From NCBI GenBank assembly GCA_036637375.1, contig JAVWMQ010000040.1:1-15056 (forward strand): DNA of 15,056 nt. Reading direction: 5' to 3'. Under the pieces are notes generated by a model. That model was not told where the DNA came from and made no database searches. It was given only the letters and a program-made list of their open reading frames with translations. Both the position numbers and the translations under genes were made by a program. The number at the start of each line of letters is the position of its first letter. The first letter of the stretch is position 1. Positions 1 through 6,785 of this stretch are shown here, piece by piece. The stretch is from JAVWMQ01 sp036637375. Its GTDB lineage: Bacteria; Bacillota; Clostridia; Peptostreptococcales; Anaerovoracaceae.

Positions 1-181
1 CGGGCTACTCGCCAAAACGGGCAGCGCCCTCTCTCAAGTCAGCCCAGCGGGCAACCCTCTCTAACCAAAGCAACCAAAAAACCCCACAGGCAATGAAGCC
101 TGCGGGATTACAAAAAATTCCCCCTTGCAAGGTATCCATCGCCTTCCCTCTCGGTGTATATAACCCTTGAGTGTCAGTACG
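1..181 (-). other. GC-rich segment with a 44-codon open frame, possible dispersed repeat
   Basis: Bases 1 to 60 are about two-thirds G+C, in sharp contrast to the AT-rich window. On the minus strand a frame stays open from 181 down to a TAG at 5-7. An ATG at 139, preceded by a purine-rich AGAGGGAAGG stretch, would give 44 residues with a hydrophobic middle (a CGVFWLLWLERVARW segment). Two imperfect direct copies of CGGGCA(GCG/A)CCCTCTCT lie at 18-34 and 48-62. The frame runs through the terminator hairpin at 76-106, so complete transcription and termination there exclude each other. I do not recognise the family. It may be a fragment of a dispersed repeat with no protein product, and it probably continues beyond the window edge. 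Seen: composition, repeats, open frame. Inferred: repeat nature. Confidence 0.3.
76..106 (-). terminator. Rho-independent terminator of the rho-DUF1385-prmC operon
   Basis: Read on the minus strand, a nine-pair stem (arms 98-106 and 83-91, one G-U pair, six-base loop at 92-97) is followed by six T residues at 81-76. It lies about 95 bases downstream of the prmC stop codon, so it is the likely end of that operon. It sits inside the GC-rich segment and overlaps the short open frame there. Confidence 0.75.
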
Positions 182-199
182 CTATATTTTAGTTTATTA

Positions 200-1045
200 T
201 TACTTACCCCCTAAGCGGCATTTAATAACACGATTTTGGTCTGCCAAGTCCTTAATAACTTCAATATCTGTAAATACGCCTTCTGCTTCCATTAGGTCAG
301 CAACCGCTTCCCCTTGGTCATTACCGATTTCAAATACCAAAGCGCCACCCTTCTTTAGGTGTTCCTTCGCCCCACTTATGATTCTTTTGTAAAACTCCAG
401 TCCGTCCTCGCCACCATCAAGGGCTAAGATAGGATCATGATCCCTCACCTCAATTTCAAGGGTTGGAATTACATCGCTCCTAATGTACGGAGGATTTGAA
501 ACAATCATATTGAACTTTTTCCTTTTTACTGGTTCAAACAAATCACCTTGCACCACGTCAGCCTTAACGCCATTAAGTTCCATGTTTTCACGAGTTAATT
601 TAACTGCATCATCACTAAAGTCCGATGATGTAAGCTTGATTTGATTCCTCTTTGCCAGAGAAATTCCAATTATTCCAGAACCTGAACAAAGATCCAGAAC
701 CGAAGCCTTTGGCTTTATCATTTTTTCTGCTTCAAGGACTACAACTTCTGTGTCCATTCTAGGAATTAGCACGTTTTGAGCCACCTTAAATGGTAAACCC
801 ATAAACTCAACTTCTCCCATAATATGTTGCAATGGGATTCTGCTGGCTCTAGTGCTTATCAACGAAAAGTATTGATCCGTTTCCCTCTCATCAACAGGTC
901 TTGCCCATCTCAAAAAGAACTTACTTCTATCAATTTTTTTTAGGAAGCAATAAAGAATTTCAGCCTCAATCTTTGCATCAAATATTCCAGCCTCACTAAG
1001 CTGTCTCTCCCCCATCTTCACTATGTCTTGAACTAATAAACTCAT
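200..1045 (-). CDS. prmC: Peptide chain release factor N5-glutamine methyltransferase PrmC
   Basis: PrmC (HemK) uses S-adenosylmethionine to methylate the glutamine of the GGQ motif of release factors RF1 and RF2, which improves peptide release. From the chosen ATG the protein has 281 residues, normal for the family. An N-terminal helical substrate-binding domain (about 1-75) is followed by the linker PLQHIMGEVEFMG and a Rossmann methyltransferase core. The SAM loop DLCSGSG is near 118-124 and the family-defining NPPY is at 184-187, where it binds the target glutamine. An in-frame ATG lies 57 bases further up, but family alignment favours 1045, which has GGAGG some 13 bases upstream. The gene overlaps the DUF1385 gene by 50 bases, implying coupled translation. 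The prfA gene that often follows prmC is not in the roughly 200 bases downstream. Confidence 0.95.
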   Translation of the reverse strand: MSLLVQDIVKMGERQLSEAGIFDAKIEAEILYCFLKKIDRSKFFLRWARPVDERETDQYFSLISTRASRIPLQHIMGEVEFMGLPFKVAQNVLIPRMDTEVVVLEAEKMIKPKASVLDLCSGSGIIGISLAKRNQIKLTSSDFSDDAVKLTRENMELNGVKADVVQGDLFEPVKRKKFNMIVSNPPYIRSDVIPTLEIEVRDHDPILALDGGEDGLEFYKRIISGAKEHLKKGGALVFEIGNDQGEAVADLMEAEGVFTDIEVIKDLADQNRVIKCRLGGK

Positions 1046-2048
1046 TCTCCCTAATAATCCTCCCATCTTTATCACAAATACCCTCACCAAAATCAGGTTC
1101 ATCCCTGAGCACAGCTTTCATTGCAGCAATTGCAACCTCTAGCTGTTTTTCATCTGGCTCGTTTGTAGTAATTTTTTGCAAATATAAACCTGGCATGCTA
1201 AGTATTTTTACAACTATGTTATCACTTCTGCCTGCCCACTTTAATAACTCATAACTAAGCCCTGCAATCACAGGTATCAGTAGTAACCTTGATGTAATTC
1301 TAATTGCCAAATTTGGCCAACCCATAAATGAAAATAGCACCAAACTAATAATCATTACAAACATCAAGAAACTCGTTCCACATCTTGGGTGGAGAGTATA
1401 ATACTTCTGGCAATTTGCAGGCGTTAGCTCCTCACCGTTTTCAAAGCAGTGAATACACTTGTGTTCAGCACCATGATACTGAAACACTCTCCTTATGTCC
1501 TCCATCTTTGAAACCAAAAATATATACAGAACAAACAGTATAATTCTAACTACGCCCTCAACTAAATTAAGCAAAACCACGTTATCTGTAAAGTGTTTAA
1601 GCAAATCAACAAGGGCTGTAGGCCCTATTATAAAAACGCCGATAGTAACAGCCAGAGCAATTACAACTGACATAAACAGCATAATATTCCAAACTGCCCT
1701 AGCGCCAAACTTTTTTTCAATCCATTGTTCAACCTTACTTGGTTTTTCTTGTTCAAACTCTTCCATTCCTGGCCCATCGTATGCTTCCAAAGTATCAGCC
1801 GCATACATTAGAGTTTTCATTCCATCGACTAAGGAAATCCCAAAAGCATAAACCCCTCTAAGAACGGGGAATTTCATCCACTTGCTCGGTGGCTTTTGCG
1901 CTTCGGTTTTCATATGAATTTCACCATTAGGCATTCTAATTCCAATAGAAGTTGCCTTGGGGCCTTTCATCATGATTCCCTCTATTACAGCCTGTCCTCC
2001 AACCGATGTTGGACACGCATCCTTCAAAAATATTTTTTTAAAATCCAT
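996..2048 (-). CDS. DUF1385 family membrane protein (YqhQ-like)
   Basis: The 350-residue protein has both hallmarks of the DUF1385 family: the N-terminal GGQAVIEGIMMKGP at 17-30, and a central stretch at 191-227 rich in His, Cys and Glu (YHGAEHKC, ENGEELTP, HPRCGTSF). The latter could bind a metal; H192, E195, H196, C198, C201, H220 and C223 are the visible candidates. Several hydrophobic segments, about 120-150, 160-182, 225-243 and 250-270, make it an integral membrane protein. The C-terminus carries the usual TTNEPDEKQLEVAIAAMKA stretch. The biochemical function is unknown to me. The family often sits between rho (or rpmE) and prmC, as here. The start codon is one base after the rho stop, with AGAGGGA as ribosome binding site inside the end of rho, so translation is probably coupled. 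Confidence 0.9.
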   Translation of the reverse strand: MDFKKIFLKDACPTSVGGQAVIEGIMMKGPKATSIGIRMPNGEIHMKTEAQKPPSKWMKFPVLRGVYAFGISLVDGMKTLMYAADTLEAYDGPGMEEFEQEKPSKVEQWIEKKFGARAVWNIMLFMSVVIALAVTIGVFIIGPTALVDLLKHFTDNVVLLNLVEGVVRIILFVLYIFLVSKMEDIRRVFQYHGAEHKCIHCFENGEELTPANCQKYYTLHPRCGTSFLMFVMIISLVLFSFMGWPNLAIRITSRLLLIPVIAGLSYELLKWAGRSDNIVVKILSMPGLYLQKITTNEPDEKQLEVAIAAMKAVLRDEPDFGEGICDKDGRIIRENEFISSRHSEDGGETA

Positions 2049-2049
2049 T

Positions 2050-3462
2050 CTATCCCTCTAATTTTATTTTTCTGATAATACTTACAAACTCCTTATTATT
2101 TTTAGTCATTTCCATATTATCTATTATTGCCTCTGTCACCTCTTGTGTACTTCCAGATGAAAGAGCCTTACGCATATACCAAACTGCCTCAAGTTCAGTT
2201 GGCTCCATTAACAAATCCTCTCTCCTAGTTCCACTTTTATTCAAATCAATTGCTGGAAAAATTCGTTTTTCTGACAGTTTCCTATCAAGGTGAAGTTCCA
2301 TATTTCCAGTTCCCTTAAACTCCTCATATATAACATCGTCCATTCTGCTACCAGTATCCACAAGAGCAGTAGCCAAAATTGTAATGCTTCCGCCTTCTTC
2401 CATATTTCTAGCAGCCCCAAAGAACTTCTTTGGGTTATAAAGAGATGCAGGATCAAGTCCACCAGATAATGTTCGTCCAGATGATGGTACAACTAAGTTG
2501 TACGCCCTTGCCAGCCTTGTAATACTGTCCATCAAGATAATTACATCCTTGCCATGCTCAACAAGTCTTTGAGCTCTAGCCAAAACCATTTCTGCAACCT
2601 TAATATGATGTTCAGGTCTTTCATCAAAAGTAGAATAAATAACCTCTCCATCACCCTTTAATGATCTTTTCATATCCGTAACCTCTTCAGGTCTTTCATC
2701 AACAAGAAGTACAATCATTTCAGAATCCGGATAATTTTTTTCGATACTAGCTGCCATACGCTTTAACAAGACAGTCTTACCCGCCTTTGGCTGGGCAACA
2801 ATTAATCCACGCTGTCCCATTCCAATAGGTGCAACAAGGTCAATTAACCTCATAGATAAATCTCTTCCATCTTCAAGCGTGATTCTCCTATTAGGAAAAA
2901 TCGGTGTCAGCTTGTTAAAGTCAGGTCTTCTCCTGCAAACATCAGGATTGTCCCCATTTACATTTAAAACAAAAATAAGCGCCCCATATCGTTCGCCTTG
3001 TTTAGGTTTCCTACAAACTCCAGTAACCTTATCCCCCGTTTTGAGTCTAAACCTTCTAATCTGAGATGGTGCAACATAAACATCTTCCTCGCTTGTTAAA
3101 AAATTATCAAATCTTAGGAATCCAAATCCGCCCTCTGCAAGCTCAAGTATTCCAGAAACCTCATACCTAGTATCTTCTGATTTCTCATTTTCTTGCCTTG
3201 CTATGGAAGCTGGTTCATCAAATTTAGTTTCTCCAAGGTTTACCTCCTTAGATGCAATTTCATCAGAAATTATTTCTTCAAAGTTCTCCTCATCAGCAGC
3301 TTTGGCAAGGTCTGCTTCTATATTTGTGTCTGCGCCCTTTGCTCCTGTTAATAATTCAATTAATTCAGCCTTCTTTAACTTCTCAAAGTTTTCAATACCA
3401 AATGTTTTGGCAATCTCTCTAAGCTCTGCAACTTTTTTCTTTTGTAATGTTATAATATCCAT
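2050..3462 (-). CDS. rho: Transcription termination factor Rho
   Basis: Rho is a hexameric RNA-dependent ATPase that stops transcription of untranslated RNA. The 470 residues contain, in order: an N-terminal helical Rho_N domain (1-40); a short acidic linker (about 43-97), probably disordered; a cold-shock-like primary RNA-binding domain with GFGFLRFDNF at 113-122; and the RecA-like motor. The motor shows Walker A PKAGKT at 225-230, Walker B VIILMDS at 307-313, the Q-loop region PSSGRTLSGG at 326-335, and GSRMDDVIYEEFKGTGNMEL with SGTRRE near the interface. All key residues look intact. The first ATG follows AGAGGAGATGAA, a good ribosome binding site. It is the first gene of a three-gene operon with DUF1385 and prmC. 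The ribosomal protein L31 gene rpmE, often next to rho, is missing. Confidence 0.97.
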   Translation of the reverse strand: MDIITLQKKKVAELREIAKTFGIENFEKLKKAELIELLTGAKGADTNIEADLAKAADEENFEEIISDEIASKEVNLGETKFDEPASIARQENEKSEDTRYEVSGILELAEGGFGFLRFDNFLTSEEDVYVAPSQIRRFRLKTGDKVTGVCRKPKQGERYGALIFVLNVNGDNPDVCRRRPDFNKLTPIFPNRRITLEDGRDLSMRLIDLVAPIGMGQRGLIVAQPKAGKTVLLKRMAASIEKNYPDSEMIVLLVDERPEEVTDMKRSLKGDGEVIYSTFDERPEHHIKVAEMVLARAQRLVEHGKDVIILMDSITRLARAYNLVVPSSGRTLSGGLDPASLYNPKKFFGAARNMEEGGSITILATALVDTGSRMDDVIYEEFKGTGNMELHLDRKLSEKRIFPAIDLNKSGTRREDLLMEPTELEAVWYMRKALSSGSTQEVTEAIIDNMEMTKNNKEFVSIIRKIKLEG

Positions 3463-3489
3463 TTCATCTCCTCTTAGTCATACCCATTC

Positions 3490-3517
3490 ATTATACCACT
3501 TTTGCCCAAAAAGTCAC
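3490..3517 (-). promoter_or_regulatory. Promoter for the rho operon
   Basis: On the minus strand a perfect TATAAT (+ strand 3490-3495), extended by TG one base upstream, follows a weak -35 GTGACT (3512-3517) with a 16-base spacer. The untranslated leader would be only about 20 bases, so there is little room for the long autoregulatory leader seen in enteric rho. Confidence 0.6.
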
Positions 3518-3542
3518 ATAACATTGTAGTAATTTCACAATT

Positions 3543-3572
3543 AAAAACAAGCGGCGTAAACATTGCCGCTTG
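3543..3572 (-). terminator. Rho-independent terminator downstream of hbd
   Basis: On the minus strand a perfect eight-pair stem CAAGCGGC/GCCGCTTG (arms 3565-3572 and 3548-3555) with a nine-base loop is followed by TTTTT. It begins about 22 bases after the hbd stop codon and separates hbd from the rho operon, which starts on its own promoter just downstream. Confidence 0.85.
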
Positions 3573-3594
3573 TCATATTAATATTTAGTCAATA

Positions 3595-4443
3595 CTATTT
3601 GTTATAGTTGTAGAAACCTTCTCCAGTTTTCATACCTAGTTTGTTAGCTCTTACCATTTTCTTTAGTAATACGTGTGGTCTGTATTTTGAATCACCGTAT
3701 TCAGTGTAAAGAACGTTCATAATTGCAAGGCAAACGTCAAGTCCAACTAAGTCACCTAAAGCTAAAGGTCCCATTGGGTGGTTTGCACCTAATTTCATTG
3801 CATTGTCAATACCTTCAACATCTGCAACACCATCAGCTAAAATGCCAATAGCTTCATTAATCATTGGGATTAAGATTCTGTTTACAACAAATCCTGGAGC
3901 TTCTGCAACTTCAACTGGAGTTTTCTTTAGGTCTTCTGATAGTTTAACGATGATGTCTCTAGTTTCATCAGAAGTTGTAAGTCCCTTAATTACTTCAACA
4001 AGTTTCATTGCTGGAACTGGGTTAAAGAAATGCATTCCAATAACTTTGTCAGGTCTCTTTGTAGCTGTTGCAATTTCAGTAATTGATAGAGATGAAGTGT
4101 TTGTTGCCAAAATAGTTCCTGGCTTGCAAAGTTCATCAAGTTCAACAAATAAAGCTTTTTTTGCTTCCATATCTTCTGTTGCCGCTTCAATAATTAAATC
4201 AGCATCTTTAACGATTTCGATTTCTGTAGAACCGCTAATTCTGCCAAGGATTTCATTCTTTTCGTCTTCTGTAATCTTTTCTCTAGCTACCATCTTCTCT
4301 AGATTCTTTGTAACCTTAGCGATACCGCCATCAACAGAAGTCTGTCTTCTTGCTCTTAGTACTACTTCATATCCTTGCTGTGCCAAAATTTGAATAATTC
4401 CAGCGCCCATAGTTCCTGTCCCTAATACTCCAATTTTTTTCAT
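3595..4443 (-). CDS. hbd: 3-hydroxybutyryl-CoA dehydrogenase, predicted NADPH-preferring
   Basis: This cytoplasmic enzyme interconverts acetoacetyl-CoA and 3-hydroxybutyryl-CoA, a step of butyrate formation and of beta-oxidation. The 282 residues match clostridial Hbd in length and along the whole chain. Visible are the Rossmann motif GTGTMG at 8-13, the NTSSLS segment with catalytic S117, HFFNP with H138, and FVVNRI with N188. The C-terminal domain carries NHPMGPLALGDLVGLD. The odd point is residues 30-33, which read RARR where my recollection of clostridial Hbd is RDIK; the Asp that binds the adenosine ribose of NAD is thus Ala31, followed by two Arg. The gene has its own promoter, AGGAGG site and terminator, and none of the usual partners (thl, crt, bcd, etfAB) is in the window. 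Confidence 0.95.
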   Translation of the reverse strand: MKKIGVLGTGTMGAGIIQILAQQGYEVVLRARRQTSVDGGIAKVTKNLEKMVAREKITEDEKNEILGRISGSTEIEIVKDADLIIEAATEDMEAKKALFVELDELCKPGTILATNTSSLSITEIATATKRPDKVIGMHFFNPVPAMKLVEVIKGLTTSDETRDIIVKLSEDLKKTPVEVAEAPGFVVNRILIPMINEAIGILADGVADVEGIDNAMKLGANHPMGPLALGDLVGLDVCLAIMNVLYTEYGDSKYRPHVLLKKMVRANKLGMKTGEGFYNYNK

Positions 4444-4509
4444 TGTTATTATCCTCCTTGAGTTTCAATCTGTTTTGATTGTTAAAAAATTAACTGAATC
4501 GATAAATTT

Positions 4510-4537
4510 ATTATAACACGTTAAATCGTGTTGTAAA
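4510..4537 (-). promoter_or_regulatory. Promoter and candidate operator of hbd
   Basis: On the minus strand TTTACA (+ 4532-4537) and TATAAT (+ 4510-4515) are separated by 16 bases, a strong housekeeping-type promoter. The spacer is almost filled by a perfect inverted repeat AACACG-ATTTAA-CGTGTT at 4515-4532, touching both promoter elements. A repressor bound there would block RNA polymerase. The ribosome binding site AGGAGG lies downstream, close to the hbd ATG. Confidence 0.75.
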
Positions 4538-4567
4538 CCCCCAAATTAAAGAATCTTTGTAGCCTTG

Positions 4568-5797
4568 CTATAAGTCCTCTTTTAGGTTTTCCTTAAACTC
4601 GTCTATTAATGTACGATCAAAAGGATCTACACCAAATAACTGAGCTGATACAGCGGCTGAAGTTAACATGAAATAAACAAGCTGTCCTAGATTAAATTCA
4701 TTCATTGCTGGAATTGTAATTCTAATATTATCCATCTTCCCAACCTTGTATGAATCTTTCATTTTTTTTGCAAGAACTGCATTTAAGTCATTTAACGTTG
4801 TCGCTTTAATTTTACCTTTTATCCCTTCTGGAATATTCATATCTGTTATTAATTCTTCTGCAAGAATTTCTGTCTCAAAGAAATTAGGTCTGTGACCTCT
4901 CATAAATTGCCCCATAGCCTTAAAGTCTCTGCTAAGGCTCATAGTTGCAGTAAACAAACCTTGTCCGTTTTTGCCTTCACTTTCACTAAACAAGTGAACA
5001 AGCCATAATGCGAAGCTTTCAAGGTTCGGATTGTCATAGGAAAAAACCTCTACAGCTTTACCGCTTTCAAATAATAGTTTTCTCGCAATTGCATAATATG
5101 CTGCATCAATATCCCAGCAAGGATCCGTTGCCATAACCTCAGCACCTCTGATAAATCTCTTTATATCAATACCTGCAACTGCCATAGGGAACAAGCTTGC
5201 AGGACTTAAAATAGAGTAGTTGCCAACAAATCCAGATGGTACTGTAAATACACCACAACCATCCTTATTTGCAAGTTCTCTAAGTGTGCTATCCTGCTCT
5301 CCAGTCATAACCATAATTCTCTTTGGAGCTAGATCATCACCGTACCTTGCAAACATTGCGTCCTTAATTATCTCATATCCCATTAACGTTTCAGGAGTTT
5401 CCCCTGACTTAGACACTACGCAAACATTTACATCATAATGCCTCATTTTTTCTATAGCTTTTGAATATTTCGTTGTACTAATGTTGTCACCAAGGAATAA
5501 AATCTCTGGTGCAGTTGCAATATGTTCGTCAATTGCCTCAATTACAGCCTTAGTGCCTAGAAATGATCCGCCATTACCAATAACGACAAACAAGCCACAA
5601 GAATCCTGACAAGCAATTGCTGTCATAATCAATTCTTCAATTTCATCATCACTAGTGCTCATAGGTAATTTCACCCATGATTTGCCATTGCCATCATCTT
5701 GCCAAAGCTTATCAATTGCCTCTTCAGCTTCAATTCTATATTTTGAGATTTCATCACCATCTACACTAACTCTATTCAAATCTACATTTACATTCAT
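4568..5797 (-). CDS. Divergent glucose-6-phosphate isomerase family protein
   Basis: The fold is that of phosphoglucose isomerase (two SIS domains, glucose 6-phosphate to fructose 6-phosphate). Recognisable blocks are GNGGSFLG (74-81), SKSGETPET (129-137), YSILSP (194-199), NPNLESFALW and SESEGK (271-276, with the likely catalytic Glu274), AMGQF, NFFETE and FGVDPFDR. At 409 residues it is shorter than the roughly 440-450 usual in Firmicutes, missing mainly the C-terminal tail. Compared with the Bacillus Pgi consensus as I recall it, GGRYS is VGNYS (Arg to Asn193) and DLHSLGQ is DFKAMGQ (His to Lys293); these are the enediolate-stabilising Arg and the ring-opening His. The C-terminal Lys may be K402. 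It follows the AEC permease by 26 bases with an AAGGGAGG site. It may be a working lineage-specific Pgi or an isomerase for another phosphosugar, so I withhold the symbol pgi. Confidence 0.85.
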   Translation of the reverse strand: MNVNVDLNRVSVDGDEISKYRIEAEEAIDKLWQDDGNGKSWVKLPMSTSDDEIEELIMTAIACQDSCGLFVVIGNGGSFLGTKAVIEAIDEHIATAPEILFLGDNISTTKYSKAIEKMRHYDVNVCVVSKSGETPETLMGYEIIKDAMFARYGDDLAPKRIMVMTGEQDSTLRELANKDGCGVFTVPSGFVGNYSILSPASLFPMAVAGIDIKRFIRGAEVMATDPCWDIDAAYYAIARKLLFESGKAVEVFSYDNPNLESFALWLVHLFSESEGKNGQGLFTATMSLSRDFKAMGQFMRGHRPNFFETEILAEELITDMNIPEGIKGKIKATTLNDLNAVLAKKMKDSYKVGKMDNIRITIPAMNEFNLGQLVYFMLTSAAVSAQLFGVDPFDRTLIDEFKENLKEDL

Positions 5798-5823
5798 AGT
5801 AAGCCTCCCTTAAATTAACAACC

Positions 5824-6774
5824 TTAGATCCCAAATGCTTTTTCTATAACCCATATTGCAACCGGAATTGTACCCATAGACACAACCGTTGTAAAAAACA
5901 AAATTTTACTTGCAATTTCTGTATTCAAATTTTCCTGTTCAGCAAGCATTGAAGTTGTTGCTGCTGCTGGCATTGCTGCACTAAGTACGAAACAAGCCTT
6001 CATTACAGGGCTAACTGGCAAGAAATAGCATAACGCCAAAGTCATAAGTGGTATAACCACCAATTTATTAATGGCAGAACCCCAAACAATTCTATTCTTG
6101 AACATATCAAAGAATTTACTTCCAGCCAAGGTAGAGCCAATAAATATCATCGCCATAGGTGTTGCAACTTGACCAATTGTCTTTAAATAAACACCAACTG
6201 AATTATCTAAACTTAGACCAGTAAAGCATATCACAAAACCTAGAACTAATGCAACAATGTTAGGGTTAATTAACACCTTAAACACAATCATACCAATTGT
6301 TTTTAAACTCATCTTTTCTCTGTCTGCATTGTTCCTTCTCATTGCATGTAGCCCGTATGAAAAGTAAAAGATATTCATAGCAGCATTATTCCCCATCATC
6401 ATAAAAAGTCCAATGTCTCCAAAGAATATCAATGCAATAGGGAAACCCATAAACCCATTGTTAGGGGCAGTTATTGAAAGTTCAGCAACATTTGCAACTC
6501 TCTTTGGATATTTCCTATTCTTTGTAAAAAAGTAACTATATCCAGCATGAATAAAGTAAAGAACTAACGAAATAGAAAGTGCTAACAAATATTGCACCAC
6601 TAGCGCACCAGTCATATCCATAGTACCAATATTGTAAACAAGTAAGCATGGATATGCAAAATACAATATAAATTTATTTAAGCCACTGTTCATTTCATCA
6701 TTAATTACATTAATTTTTCGCAAAAAATATCCTGTAAAGATCATTGTGAATAGAACGAAAAAATCTCCGTACAT
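5824..6774 (-). CDS. AEC-family (auxin efflux carrier-like) permease
   Basis: A 316-residue, very hydrophobic protein with about ten predicted membrane segments in two halves joined by a charged central loop (about 144-158, RRNNADREK). This is the usual pattern of bacterial AEC transporters in the bile/arsenite/riboflavin transporter superfamily. The conserved N-x-G-F-M-G-x-P block is at 105-112 (NNGFMGFP), and the second half has the related AAMPAAATTSMLAE near 266-279. Characterised bacterial members export or import small organic acids such as malate or malonate; the substrate here cannot be read from sequence. It lies 11 bases after the DUF1846 gene with an AAGGAG site and 26 bases before the Pgi-like gene, so it is probably cotranscribed with both. 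Confidence 0.88.
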   Translation of the reverse strand: MYGDFFVLFTMIFTGYFLRKINVINDEMNSGLNKFILYFAYPCLLVYNIGTMDMTGALVVQYLLALSISLVLYFIHAGYSYFFTKNRKYPKRVANVAELSITAPNNGFMGFPIALIFFGDIGLFMMMGNNAAMNIFYFSYGLHAMRRNNADREKMSLKTIGMIVFKVLINPNIVALVLGFVICFTGLSLDNSVGVYLKTIGQVATPMAMIFIGSTLAGSKFFDMFKNRIVWGSAINKLVVIPLMTLALCYFLPVSPVMKACFVLSAAMPAAATTSMLAEQENLNTEIASKILFFTTVVSMGTIPVAIWVIEKAFGI

Positions 6775-6785
6775 ATTACTCCTTT

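Noticed and set aside
1046..1102. Longer prmC start at 1102
   Set aside because: The extra 19 residues lie deep inside the DUF1385 gene, do not resemble the PrmC N-terminus, and 1045 gives the usual family length.
3803..4393. 196-codon plus-strand open frame opposite hbd
   Set aside because: It is a mirror frame of a well-conserved gene, rich in Ser and Ile as expected from antisense reading, without a ribosome binding site.
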